From positions 1,120,124-1,184,123 of the forward strand of contig SCFE01000055.1 in NCBI GenBank assembly GCA_004352715.1: a stretch of DNA of 64,000 nucleotides. Direction: 5' to 3'. Below, in pieces: positions 1 through 11,357 of the stretch. This DNA comes from Hofstenia miamia (Eukaryota; Xenacoelomorpha; Acoela). The position numbers were made by a program, and so were the translations under genes. Each line of letters opens with the position of its first letter. Position 1 is the first letter of the stretch. The notes below the pieces were generated by a model. That model was not told the DNA's origin, ran no database searches, and saw nothing but the letters and a program-made list of their open reading frames with translations.

Positions 1-309
1 CCTAATCTATAATATAATTTAATATATTAGGATATTGTTTAAATATAAATTCCAGTTTTCTTAGTTTTAAGGATTTTCAGTTAGATGTACAGTGCATTTC
101 TCGGATTTTAATTTCAAACATATGAACATTTTGTATGAAGTTTACAATGTAAATATTCTTGAGCAACTAAAAGTATGACATCGACTCTATAGACAAGTGA
201 CAGTAAAGTTTAGATAATCTTAGTAGTTGTAAATCACATGCATTTTAATATATGTATTAACAATAACAAAAAAATTAATTCTATACTGTATTTAATGACA
301 ATTTAATCA
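1..309. other. A+T-rich sequence without recognised features
   Basis: No ORF, repeat family or exon was recognised. Stops occur in all frames. It may be SIDT intron or upstream sequence. Confidence 0.4.
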
Positions 310-334
310 TTATATATATATATATAAATATATG

Positions 335-382
<48 letters not shown>

Positions 383-414
383 TTTATATATATATAAATA
401 TATGTATATATAAA

Positions 415-452
<38 letters not shown>

Positions 453-466
453 TATGTATATATAAA

Positions 467-505
<39 letters not shown>
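310..505. repeat. Compound TA microsatellite
   Basis: Runs of (TA)n are interrupted by regularly recurring TATATAAATATATG and TAAATATTTATA words. The variant blocks occur three times, so the tract expanded in blocks as well as by single TA units. It directly abuts the transposase remnant at 532. Confidence 0.95.
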
Positions 506-508
<3 letters not shown>

Positions 509-531
509 AATAAAAATGTTATTCATCATTA

Positions 532-1083
532 TCATAATAGATGCTCAAATTGTTCACCCTCTGCATTGATACATGTTTCAATTCTCTTTATAAAAGTTTC
601 TTTTATTCGATCGAGGGTTTCAGTAGTGATCTTTTGACATTCAGTTACTATCGCATTTTCAGGTCATCAATAGTGTGTGAGCAATGCTGGTAATCAACAG
701 ATATAAGATGTCCCCAAATGAAATAGTCAAGTGGTGATAAAAGTGGTGATCGGTTTGGTCACTCCGCGGGACCTCTTTATCAAATAAATCTTCGGAAACA
801 TTTGAGCAAGCGACTGACTGGTATGGTTCAATGGTTTTCCTCGCTCAGAATGAATGCGATTAAATACTTCAATTACAGAGCCGTATGTGACCCCATATCT
901 TCCAATCATAAAAACCAATTTGATTATTTCTTGTATTGTTAATTTCTTATCAATATCCAATCCAGTCTGGAACACAAGTAAAAACATATATGATGCGGGA
1001 TTTTCGTTAAAGCGGCAACCGGCTGGGGACAAATATTCAAGTCGTTCCTGGCCATAAAATTTTATTATACATAAATTCGCCAC
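532..1083 (-). pseudogene. Internally deleted transposase: DUF4817-like HTH joined to the C-terminal end
   Basis: Read on the minus strand, the N-terminal part contains a helix-turn-helix of the type LTIQEIIKLVFMIGRYG...RGKPLNHTS, as in the DUF4817 domain of arthropod transposases. After a frameshift the sequence runs straight into the family's C-terminal end, SPLDYFIWGHL followed by ITTETLDRIKETF and EQFEHLL with a stop at 532-534. The catalytic DDE core between these two ends is missing and there is at least one further frameshift. A remnant of this shape cannot move by itself. The family assignment rests on motif recall only. Confidence 0.75.
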
Positions 1084-2284
1084 ATTTTGGCCTTACACTT
1101 ATCTGAAATATAATTTATTATTAATGTATAAATACTGTTTAATTTAGTTTGCAAATCAAAACAAATTTAAACTTTCGACTGCTAAAAATCGTGATCTGAA
1201 AATTGAAGCCCCGCGGCCATGAGAGTTTAGGCCATAGCTGTCCGTTAGCCGCAAAACTCCATTAGTGATATGCGGGTACGCGCGATTGTGCATTTTTTGC
1301 CCGCGTAAATTTTCCATTCTACACTATGTGTATTTTAAATAAGACTTCTTCATAAACATAAATTTTCATCTATTGGCGGTACGTTTTAAAAATTTTGGGT
1401 ACCAATGTGTTTGTTAGCGAGAGGTTGTAGCATTAAGAAAGCTCTACCCGCACATCAAAAAATGTATATCTTAGAAAATTATTCGTTTCGTTTCGATTGG
1501 GTCTATTAAAAGTTTGCCATTTTCAACCATCGCGAATTTTTCAAAAGTATGACTCATACGTCTATTAAATTCAATGCAATGTGTCTTTGCTAACTACAAT
1601 GGGAATATTTAGTTAGAAACTTTTTTATAATGACAGTAGCGGATGAGGAACAAAATAATAGACTTTCAGTTCGTTTTGTTCTCATTTTTTTTGCGTTAAT
1701 GGCAGGTTTTATTCCATAGTTCAGCATTCATATAATAATTAATGGGCTTTGAGATACGGGTACTTATCATTTTTCACCAATTCGGATTGTCTGGACTACC
1801 ATTACTAAATTTGTAATTTTCGACATAATCTATGAAGTCAGCAGAAGTTAATTGGATAATAAGAAAACTTTGTTTAGTTTGTGTAGTTTTTAAGAGCATG
1901 TACTTTATTTTTACATTTTTCATTCATCTTTTAAATAAAGGAAATAAATGTATCTGGACCACTCTAAATACGGACATACATAAAAAACTCAAGTTTGGAA
2001 ATAGTTGGTTTTTAAGGATATTTATCTCAAAAATTAACTTTTTTTGCCCAAATTCTGAATTGCGTAGCCTGAATCATCCCTCCATTTGCCACTTTGATTT
2101 CTTTTTTTAAATCTAAAAAATTGAGGGCACAGGCAACCCTCGAGTACACCCCTTCAAATATGCCAGATAGACAAATACACCAAGATATTGTGCAAAATTT
2201 TATTTAGAAATACTCCTCATCTGATGATAAAAAAGAATTCGATGTTCATATCAATAAATTGTCAAAATTATTGTTTTAAGATTT
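1084..2284. other. Sequence without recognised gene
   Basis: It includes a short more GC-rich stretch at about 1200-1300 (CCGCGGCC, GTACGCGCG) that may be part of a repeat. The + strand ORF at 1832-2110 has no recognisable domain and looks like chance. No SIDT exon was found. Confidence 0.4.
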
Positions 2285-2982
2285 GGTCCATCCGACATAA
2301 TTAGGTAAATAAAATCAACTACTAAAGAAAGCGCTTACAACTCTCAAACCCAAATTTTACTAGTTAACATAGAAAAATACTGTTCCAAAACACAAACATT
2401 GTCTTATATAAAGCATTAAGCAAGTGCAAAATATGTGTTTTTGTAAGGTAAATATGTCCATCTAACATAGTAAATATACCACCTTTTTTCATCAATTTTC
2501 ATAGCGATCTGTATGATACCACTGCCCACAAGCAGGGCAACAAAGCCAATTTGAACCAATTTCACCTTTGAGGCAACTAGCACACGTTTCATCAAAATCA
2601 ATTAAACGAGGATACCAGTGCGTACAGTAATGTCGGATGGACGAAATAATTTCTTTTCATTATGTGGCAATAATTATTGTGCCTAAAAGTAAATGTTTTT
2701 TATAAATGTGAGCTTTACTATCTTGATGAATATTTTAAGCATGCGGATAGATTCCAATTTGCATTATCAGGGAGAAAAAAAACTTTTAAATTGCAATTAT
2801 GTCAGATGGACACAATTGAACTTTGACAAGTTATTTCAGCTAATGGAAAAATTGGAGTTAAAGAAAAAGATTATTTCAAGTACATCTTATACTTTTCTTT
2901 CATGAAATAAAAACAAAAAATGGCCGTGAAATGCCTAGGCCTATTTAGAAGCCAATATTTGGGATGTCCATCCGACATAATA
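2285..2982. repeat. Cluster of five copies of the motif TGTCCATCYRACATAAT
   Basis: Copies lie at about 2285-2301 (+), 2455-2471 (+), 2629-2644 (-), 2796-2812 (-) and 2964-2981 (+). Start-to-start spacing is close to 165-180 nt. The mixed orientation makes inverted pairs, as in the ends of nested or joined MITEs. Confidence 0.75.
2492..2617 (-). pseudogene. C-terminal zinc-finger tail of a transposase-like gene
   Basis: On the minus strand one frame reads WYPRLIDFDETCASCLKG, then NWLCCPACGQWYHTDRYEN and a stop. The CxxC...CCxxC...WxH pattern resembles the PHD-like or zinc-ribbon tails at the C-terminus of some pogo/Tigger and related transposases. No catalytic domain could be recognised next to it. 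It sits between copies of the TGTCCATC motif, which suggests it belongs to the same element. Confidence 0.55.
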
Positions 2983-2989
2983 AGAATGC

Positions 2990-5330
2990 AGGGGTACTAA
3001 TTGTCGAGGCACCTGAGTGTTTTGTTTTGATTTTTGGTATGGTGTTAGACATTTTCATAAAGGCTAATGATTCTTCTACCAATTTTAATAATCGAGATCA
3101 AAAATTCTGAGATCAAATTATTTTTGAAACGCAACGAATTTTGTAACAGGCCCATCAATTCATTTGATCCTTGACTAAAATATCAGGCATGTAAAAAATT
3201 TTAAGTAAAAAACTACAAACTAAAATTGAAAATTTGATTTTCAGAAAAGTATAAAAACTAAAGGAAAATTTTAAAATTTCCAAATGTAAGTCTTACATTT
3301 TTAGTGAGAGCATTTATCATTCCTATCTAGTGTCATCCAGCAATACCTCGGCGTATTGTGAACGTTTTTTCGATGCAGTAATTGTCAATGAAGTATTATT
3401 GAGATTTACAAGTTGATGCCGATTATAAAGTACTATATTTGTTATTTAATTAGGTAAATGGATTTTCTTTTGGATGCTTGTATGTCAGTCAAAATGATTT
3501 CATTTGCGGTTATAGTGCTAAGATTAAATGTCAGAGCAATAGTATTGTTTTCATTATAATTCTCATTTATATTCAGATAAACATTGGATTTCTTTGCATT
3601 TTTTATTATGTATGAACTGCTTAGGTTAACTAAAGTTATCGGTTAAATTGAATCTGGTCGTGGGTTGATCCTCTTATCAAAATTCAGAAACTAAATTGGC
3701 TACTGAATAGCCCCTTTCTCTAAGCATACTTACAAGTAGCAATTAGTGTTGTGATTTTCTAGCATCAAGTGCTTAATCCTAAGTTTGAGAAAGCTTGATG
3801 AAGTGGCATGTCAATAAACATTGAAAGAAATGTTTTTTAAACTGGTTTAACTTAAATGCTTATTAATATAGGATTTAGTTGGAAAGGAATAAATTTTTAT
3901 TCTTATTCTAGTTATAAAAGGATACTGTATTTTGATATGCTTTCCGATTAAATCAGTTCTTAAATCTCAAAGGCGATTTGGTTTAAAAACAGGAACATTT
4001 CACCAAAACAAATAAATATATGTTTTCAAATAAATATTGTGAAAATTAAATATTTTTCTATGCATTAGTTGTCATGCGACAAAACCGTTACATGTAACAC
4101 GCTGTTCAATCACTCAATGTGGCTTTAGAACCTATACATGTAATCAGTAATTATTGCCAACGTTAGTGAATGGCCGACATAACCGGATATAGAGAAGAAA
4201 ACCTTTCGCCCGACCCCACCCTTACCCTATAAAAAGTTGACCCAAACCGACACGACCCGTTTCCACCTTTGATTGTCACTTATTTAGGCTAATATAATGA
4301 TATATTTTTAAGACTGAGAAACATCGAAAGTGCTTTTTTGCCTAATAATTTTCGAAGAAATTGGCTGTTGTGTACAACGACATAACAGTGAATATTAAGT
4401 TCAACTTCATTTCAATTCAATTATTTTATTCTCTGTCGGCCATGGAAGCTAGACGTCATATTGAAGGTTTCCACTTTGACCAAATGTCGTTTTAGACTAC
4501 AGATCGCTTGCGTAGCGCACCACAGACGTCCTTTATGGAAGCATTTTTGCAGCATTACTTTTAATGCATTTTTATATAGGGTTTTAAAAATCTCGTATCC
4601 ATGAGATATACCATTTTTTAAATTATGTTTTTTAGAATCAGTTTTGCATGGCAGATCATTTTTCAATTAGCTCGTTTTATAGCCTACATGTGAAGTCCAT
4701 TTGGTAAAACCACAACCTTGGTAGCTATCTTTGATGCATGTAGCATATTTCTCAAGGGTTGTGTGAATAAAATCATTATCTCGATTATGTCTGTGCAGAC
4801 GAGTGCTAAAATAAACTTTGAACCCAAGCAGTTCATATCTATATTTCATAAGACATAAGATTAAATGGGTCAATTGTAATTTACGCATATATAAAATGTG
4901 TGAATCTCACAACAAATCTTAACTTCTTTACATTGCAAATCATAATATCAACGGACGTTTCTAAATATTTAATTAATACATTAACTAAATGCTAGTGTTA
5001 ATGAGCAAAGCAACAAATATAGTCAAACAATCAAATGAGTCTGGTCTGTTTCAAATTGCTATTCTATGATGTTCAGTAAAACACCGCTTGACGCAATGAA
5101 TTGAATTGCGCCGCCAATATTTTAGTTATCAGGGTCTTCAGCAATTATTGCTGTGCTGAATGGATATTTTTCTGGAAACATGGATCAAGATCTTGCAGGG
5201 CTTAAGTTTTTTAATATATTAGACGTTCGTGCAATATTGATGATTTGAAATCTGCCATTATTACAGAGATGACACTGGGTTATTGCTTCACAAGGTTATT
5301 CGTCAACTGTGTCAGTTCGTTACTAGGTTG
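2990..5330. other. Intergenic or intronic sequence without recognised features
   Basis: No exon or transposase was recognised. A C-rich patch at 4205-4262 (CCCGACCCCACCC...CGACACGACCCG) contrasts with its surroundings and may be a repeat end. The minus-strand ORFs at 4421-4888 have no recognisable domain. Confidence 0.35.
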
Positions 5331-5419
5331 CCAAAATGGACCAATGCTATTTATGCATTTGGAAATATTTGACCCATGAGAATCACACATAATCCTATTT
5401 TGCTAAAATCTTGTTTGCT

Positions 5420-5760
5420 AAGTTTCAGCCCGGGCCTTCTCGGGTGAGCTGAAGTATAAAAGTTTGCCACAGAGCTTCTAACGAGCCGAGCTGAGCCGAG
5501 CTTGAGCACTGCATTGGATATACAACGAGCCCAAACCGAGCTTCTATTAGGCCAAGCAAATTTTGTAGTTGAGCATGTTAATTTGATTATGTAGTAGATT
5601 TTTCTTATTTTTTCATTCAATATACCTTTTTTTGTAATCCTATTTTAAAATCTTTATTAAATAATAGGAAGAGATATGTAAAAAATAGCGCACTATTTTT
5701 GAAAAAAANTACTCAAAAGTAAAACGAGCCGAGCTTAAGAATTGCGTCTCGTTGACAAGT
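5420..5760. repeat. GAGCC/GAGCTTG-rich repeat, probable hAT-type MITE
   Basis: Words such as ACGAGCCGAGCTGAGCCGAG, AACCGAGCTT and a second ACGAGCCGAGCTTAAG at about 5733 recur over 340 nt, much richer in GC than the flanks. The style resembles the CGGGCC/GGGCCGG ends of the hAT MITEs elsewhere in this window, but clean ends and a target duplication were not found. There is one ambiguous base at 5709. Confidence 0.45.
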
Positions 5761-6969
5761 CTGCCAAAGAGGCCTTGCCGGTCAACTTTCGTAAAACATG
5801 GGTCTGACCAAGGCCTTAAAGCACACCCTCTTTACAAGTCGGATCCGAAGATAATCATTATAATCCGATTATAATCCAATAATTTGATTTTTTATGTTTT
5901 CATTGCAATCCGATCTTTTGAACTTTTCTGTGATTCGCCCTTTAATATATCTTGTCCCCACTCTTCCATTTCAAACCTACTATTTTTGTATTGCCTTCGT
6001 TCGTTTCAGTAAATGCAAGAATCCATGCTGATGCGCTTTTATAAATTAGTGACTCTTACATTTTACGGGATCGACATCACATTTTGGTTGGGTCGCCGTT
6101 TATATGGGTATTACCTATCTATGGATATGAGGTGGGTAGGGAGATGCAATTTCTTGGCATTAGACTACATGTGGGTATTATTTAGTGATGGAAATTTAGA
6201 GTGATAATTTTTTATACCTCAAGTTGTACTGATGTATTTTGTTATCTTGAAATTTAATGATTTCTGTGATTGCCTGATCCCCTGTAAGGTTTTATGTATT
6301 GCCAAGTTCTCAACGGAACTATAGTACAAAACAAAAATATGGGAAACTCTCCATTGCTTCTTAATTATATGCTATGTTATTCCAGACCCACGAACATTAG
6401 ATAGCGCTTTATTAGGAAGACTTTTCCAGCCCGCTTTGATGTAGCTAATGAATATTTACTTAACTTTTTAATATTTCCGCCAAAGTGGCATCAAAATGTG
6501 TTTTTTTTTCTGCTGAAATTTTTGTCTTTTTCATAAGTAGGCTGAATGCCTCTCAAAATTTGATCAATTTACGCCCCTGTTGGACATGAATGTAAACATT
6601 CAGTTGGAAAATTAACAAGTATTACATTTTTTAAAGATTGTTTCATTATGACGGAAAATAGAAAACTTAATTGACATTTGGGTTTAGGCGGTAATTGAAT
6701 ATTAATGAATGAAATGACAGTAAATCACTCACTTCAAACCAAATATCAAATCGTAGCACAAACATTGCCTGTTAGACAACAATTAAATACACGAAACAAT
6801 AGTTAATTTACTAAAATTATAAATAATTATTTTAAGCTATATTAGAAAATTTTCTAAAGACAAAGTACACACACTGCCCAAGGTATTAAAACTCTTAATG
6901 CTCTTAAATAGGATAATAACGAAAAGCAAGTATATATTAGAGTGGTCCAAAAACTAAAATCTTTGAAAA
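5761..6969. other. Sequence without recognised gene
   Basis: The ORF at 6013-6204 (+) has no signal peptide and no family resemblance. Nothing else was supported. Confidence 0.35.
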
Positions 6970-7332
6970 CTTGTGGTCCTAGAAAATTTTGAAGAGAGAG
7001 TGGTTCAGAATTTTGTTCCAAAAATCATTATAAAACGATTATTTATTTTTTATTCAAAATCTAATCATATCTTGAAAAACTGCCATGATCTATCAGATTC
7101 TCGACAAAACTTTAAGGTATATATTCATACACATGAGCTATATTCTTCCAAAGACACCTTTTTTTCAAGCAAGGCGAAAGAAAAGAATTTTTTATCGATT
7201 GAAAACCACAAGAAATGTATTTTTTCTCAATGTTCGCATTAAAGATCCGCAATTTCATATAATATTTAAATGGTTTTTGAAAGGGCGGAAGCGGCCGTTT
7301 TCTGCATCACCCCCCCTTTAAAACCACGCCTG
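6970..7332 (-). mobile_element. hAT-type MITE (same family as 10886-11186)
   Basis: The reverse complement starts CAGGCGTGGTTTTAAAGG and shares blocks with the copy at 10886 (ATTGCGGAT, CATGTGTATGAATAT, then CCTTAA) in the same order. The opposite end (TGTGGTCCTAGA) is degraded. It carries no ORF of its own and is presumably mobilised in trans. Confidence 0.7.
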
Positions 7333-8093
7333 CGTCACATGGACACCCCTTTTCATTTTAGTGTGCAAACATGCCATGTCAAATTTTTGGCTAAAATTCA
7401 ATATTTAGAAAGTTAATATTTTTTAACGGTTTTCCCCTTGTCTATGAATTTTTTTTTAAATTTTATATATCAAAGTAAAAATGATTTGTGTGCCTAATTA
7501 CTATAGCTAATGTTTTCATATGAATAGCTCAATTCAAAAGACTAGTATCTTTTGTTGTTTTGTAATTCCAATCTACTTCTCGTACATTGGTACATTGTTT
7601 TATGTTGTATTATAGAAAACCCCAAAACATTGTATCAAGAAAAAAGGAAGTAGGAAAATACAAATAGTTAATTATTGACAAGATTTAAAGTGGATTGAAA
7701 ATCAAGAAATATATATTTAAAAAATTGAGTATTTCATGTCGAAACTAGTCAGAGATTAAATCAGCGTTGAATAACTAAGATATACCAACACAAACTTGAT
7801 ATTCAATAAAATTTTACATTTGAAGGGTATTTGATACTTGTTATTTTATTTTATATATATATATATATATAATTTATATTTCCTAAATGTTTTTAAAAAC
7901 CTCATCATGACCGCGTTTCCAAATTTACCTACCCCATGGTAAATATATTTAAATTCGTGTGAATATTGTGGAAGCAATGGCCAAAAAATAGGTTTTTTGG
8001 GGAAAAAGTGCGATTCTCGGTAAATGTCCTAGAAATTTCAGACCGTTTTCCTCCAAATGTAAGGTTTCTGCATTTTCCATAGCAAAAAGCGGG

Positions 8094-8096
<3 letters not shown>
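7333..8096. other. Sequence without recognised gene
   Basis: It contains only a short (TA)n run at about 7855-7870. Confidence 0.4.
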
Positions 8097-8126
<30 letters not shown>

Positions 8127-8316
8127 NNNNNNNNNNNNNNNNNNNNNNNNNNNNNNNNNNNNNNNNNNNNNNNNNNNNNNNNNNNNNNNNNNNNNNNNNN
8201 NNNNNNNNNNNNNNNNNNNNNNNNNNNNNNNNNNNNNNNNNNNNNNNNNNNNNNNNNNNNNNNNNNNNNNNNNNNNNNNNNNNNNNNNNNNNNNNNNNNN
8301 NNNNNNNNNTATATAT
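8097..8316. repeat. TA microsatellite with assembly gap (N at 8127-8309)
   Basis: (TA)n flanks 183 unresolved bases on both sides, so the gap is almost certainly a longer TA tract that could not be assembled. Apparent ORFs running through the N block are artefacts. Confidence 0.97.
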
Positions 8317-10885
8317 AATTTGTGGCTGTGTGTGATGAGAGAAAGAAGAGACAGAGTGGATAAAATTGCAATAAAACATTAGTTTTTTAAAACTTCTTCA
8401 GTGATTAATTAGCTGTCATTTAATTCATTAATATTCCATTTTGGCCTAAGGAGCAAATTTCGGTTCATGTTACATAACTGCTATTTTATTTTCTATTTTA
8501 ATAATGAGGAGATGTTCGCGTTATTCTCTTAATAATTTAATTAAACTCTAACACGAAAGTCACCTTTAAACAACATGTTTTGCTCATTACGTAGAAAGAA
8601 ATAAATTTGAGCCATCGAGTCGTTTTTGGCATTTTTATCTAACCAGGCACAATATATTGGTCTTAGGAAGGACTTATTTAATCTAGAAAGACTTATCTGC
8701 CAGATACTTATCTAAAGAAGAATACGCTCATTCCAAAATATCCCCTTAAACATGCACATTGTATGGAAGTGCTAAAACCCATTTATATGGCTGCTCAGTA
8801 CTGCTAGTCTCAATTGTTTCTGATGACACTAAGAAATTTTTTCTATTGCTAATATTTTCATTGAAATTGTTTGTGCAAATTTGTACACATTGTGACTTAA
8901 TAATGTAATTTTGTACCAAATTCATAATTTTTAATGACATATTTTTGTTGTAAACTTAGAATGTCTTACGAATTATGACATTGAAATCGTGCAAAAACTT
9001 ATTTCTTGTGATGCTATATTATGATTTGTGCATAACTCAAATTCAACTGGTTTCACCATATTCTCCATTTTGCGAAATGCTAATTTTTAGAAGGTTGCTT
9101 CAATACTAAATTATACCAATATTTACACCAAATTAATTTGAAGATAACGAAAAAGTAGCCTAGTTTAATAAACAAGGATATTCAAGGTTGAATATAAATT
9201 CATAGTTCAATAAAAATCTAGTTTCTACATGTGTATAATTGTACACATTGTGTCTCAAGGGGATACGAACTTTCAAAATTAAATGCATCCACCCTCTGAT
9301 AAACTAAGTATGGATGTGTTGTATGCTTTATAATTTGTTTTTTAAGGTAGTTGCCTAAATGAATAAATTTTATTCTTAAAAATCTCTTTTTTGTCCTAGC
9401 TTCTATAAACAATGCTAGTATTCTATTTTTGTATTTTGTTATATTTAAGGATAAATATGATTGAAGAGAAATATTGTATATTCACAAATGTTTTCACTCA
9501 GGAAATTCCTTTAGCATTGAGAATTTTTTTCCACATCAGGGCAATTGCAAGTCAATAAAAGTTGACCTTATGCGCCTCCAGAACTGCTCACAACCAAAAA
9601 TAAACAAATACATAATATATTTTAACTGTTTTGAATTTATTTCAAAGTTTTTCATACATTCGTCATTTTGGCTTCATTCCAGCCACCGCCGACCAATGGT
9701 TGAGCTCAGCCACTAAACAAACCATATTTTGGAGTGGCAGTAGAACTTAAATAAGCAATTTAAAAACGGCCTAAGAAAATATTTTTGGTGTTTGGGTGAT
9801 CGCTCCATTACTACCACCTCCTCCTTAGTATCAGCGCCACTGTTAGAATCCCAATTTAATGAAAATGCTGGTTTGTAATTTCATAAAAAAATTTTATTTG
9901 AAAAAAATTAGTACAAATACTTCGCAATCAATGAAACCATAAAATACATTATCACATAAGCACTATAGTGTAGGCATTCAGTTTAGGAAAATATAGAAAT
10001 ACACTATTGCTACATGTAAGAATTACATCATAATGTGTGAATGTATATTTCTACATTGCATGCTCCTCGCAGGAGTTACAAATTCATTAAGATGTATTAT
10101 GAATGTGTAAACAAAGTATTTCTATGCTTTCCTTTTCACCTCACAGTAAAATTTGTCTTCGAGAATCCAAATTGTTTCTGATTTGCAATTTTGTGAACTC
10201 TGAAAGTTTCCAATATGTTGCTTTACTTCTTTTTGAAAAGGCTATGTTATCTAGAAGTGCTTCAAGTTTGTGTTTGTTCGTTCGGATCAGTTTTGTTGCT
10301 TTCAACAAGGTTGGGCCTTGGGTTTTGTGTGACCATTTACAATACTTGGGTTAAAACACAAAACTTGAATTTAAAAAAATGTAATTAATTACATCGACGT
10401 TCTCTTCACGGCGTTTAGTCCAGTCTAAGAAATGCATTCTTTGCATGAGCATACCATCAGATCTTTCATCTTCGATTAACTCCTTGTGTTGGTTAATCGC
10501 TGGATTAAGCATATTGAAACATTAATATATAGCCGAACTGAATTTACGTGACAACTGGTTCTTCACGATTTTGCCACATATTCCAATACGACTCACAATA
10601 CGACATCGTCATATCGATGTAAGCCCTGGAAATACTTTAACACGCCAAGCAGCTCAGATGTAAGCACAGCAGGGTTTGCATCAACAGATTGAATATGATC
10701 TGTTGACAAGCCTCTGATTCAAGGTTCTACGCAGTATATAAACACTTAGATTATTCGTTTTGTATTTAATATTTGATATAAATGTTCTTCTCTAATAAAA
10801 TATCCAGGTTACAGAGTAACTCTGTTCTAGAAACTTAATTAAATAATAGCATATTGCACTAAAATTCATTTGAAAGTATTCTGGC
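8317..10885. other. Sequence without recognised gene, upstream of SIDT exon A
   Basis: I looked for the SIDT exon expected here (CYHVCP...FQF ending in phase 1) on the + strand and did not find it. The phrase TTGTACACATTGTG occurs at about 8880 and 9238, a minor direct repeat. The ORF at 10103-10354 (+) has no recognisable domain. Confidence 0.4.
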
Positions 10886-11186
10886 CAGGAGCGGTTTTAG
10901 GGTGAGGTACGGCCTTTCAAAACAGCTGTAAACGTTATATCAAATTGCGGATTTATATGTGATTATTGTGAAAAAAGAAAGATTGTTTGGTATTTTTAAT
11001 GCGATAGAAACCATCTTTTTCCAAAAAATTCCGCTCTTCTGTCTATAAAGAACGTCTTATGAAGACTAGCTTTCATGTGTATGAATATAAACCTTAATTT
11101 TTTGCAAAATATTATTTAATTGAGTATAACTTACAAAATGTAATCGTTTGAGGATATTTTTAGGAAGTTTTCTAAAACCGCGCCTG
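10886..11186 (+). mobile_element. hAT-type MITE inserted just upstream of SIDT exon A
   Basis: The 301-nt element starts CAGGAGCGGTTTTAG and ends CTAAAACCGCGCCTG, imperfect terminal inverted repeats of the hAT type. It is flanked by ATTCTGGC (10878-10885) and AATCTGGC (11187-11194), an 8-bp target duplication matching at 7 of 8 positions. It has no coding capacity. After the right duplication only 26 nt remain before the exon, so the acceptor's pyrimidine tract is immediately next to the insertion. Confidence 0.88.
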
Positions 11187-11220
11187 AATCTGGCATTATG
11201 TTACATCGTTGTTCCTTTAG

Positions 11221-11357
11221 ACATATCATTTATGATCGTGATTGCTTTGCTGGGGATGATTCGCCTTTATCAAAGTCGTCATTGCGATATCACACTGAGT
11301 GCTGAAAGAGCGTTTTTGTGTCTCTCCATACTCATTTTCCTATCGGTTTCGGGAGTG
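11221..11357 (+). CDS. sid-1: SIDT exon A (first visible exon)
   Basis: The acceptor is ...TTCCTTTAG and the donor is GTG|gtaata. The exon opens with the last two bases of a split Asp codon, so the upstream exon must end in G (phase 1). It then encodes 45 residues starting [11 protein letters not shown] and ending SVSGV. This is the membrane segment that follows the FQFD motif in animal SIDT proteins, including the conserved LYQxRH loop and the next hydrophobic helix. Two MITEs closely flank it, one ending 34 nt before the exon (26 nt after its target duplication) and one starting 314 nt after it. Confidence 0.92.

Noticed and set aside
1832-2110. ORF with FFCPN, considered as the SIDT CYHVCPN exon
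   Set aside because: No acceptor and donor in the right phase, and the flanking residues do not match.
7949-8379. Minus-strand ORFs of 113 and 140 codons
   Set aside because: They are held open only by the N block and the TA microsatellite.
10561-10611. Exon-like stretch ending in a good donor (ATCGAT|gtaagc) upstream of exon A
   Set aside because: Its phase does not match exon A's requirement and the peptide is unlike SIDT.
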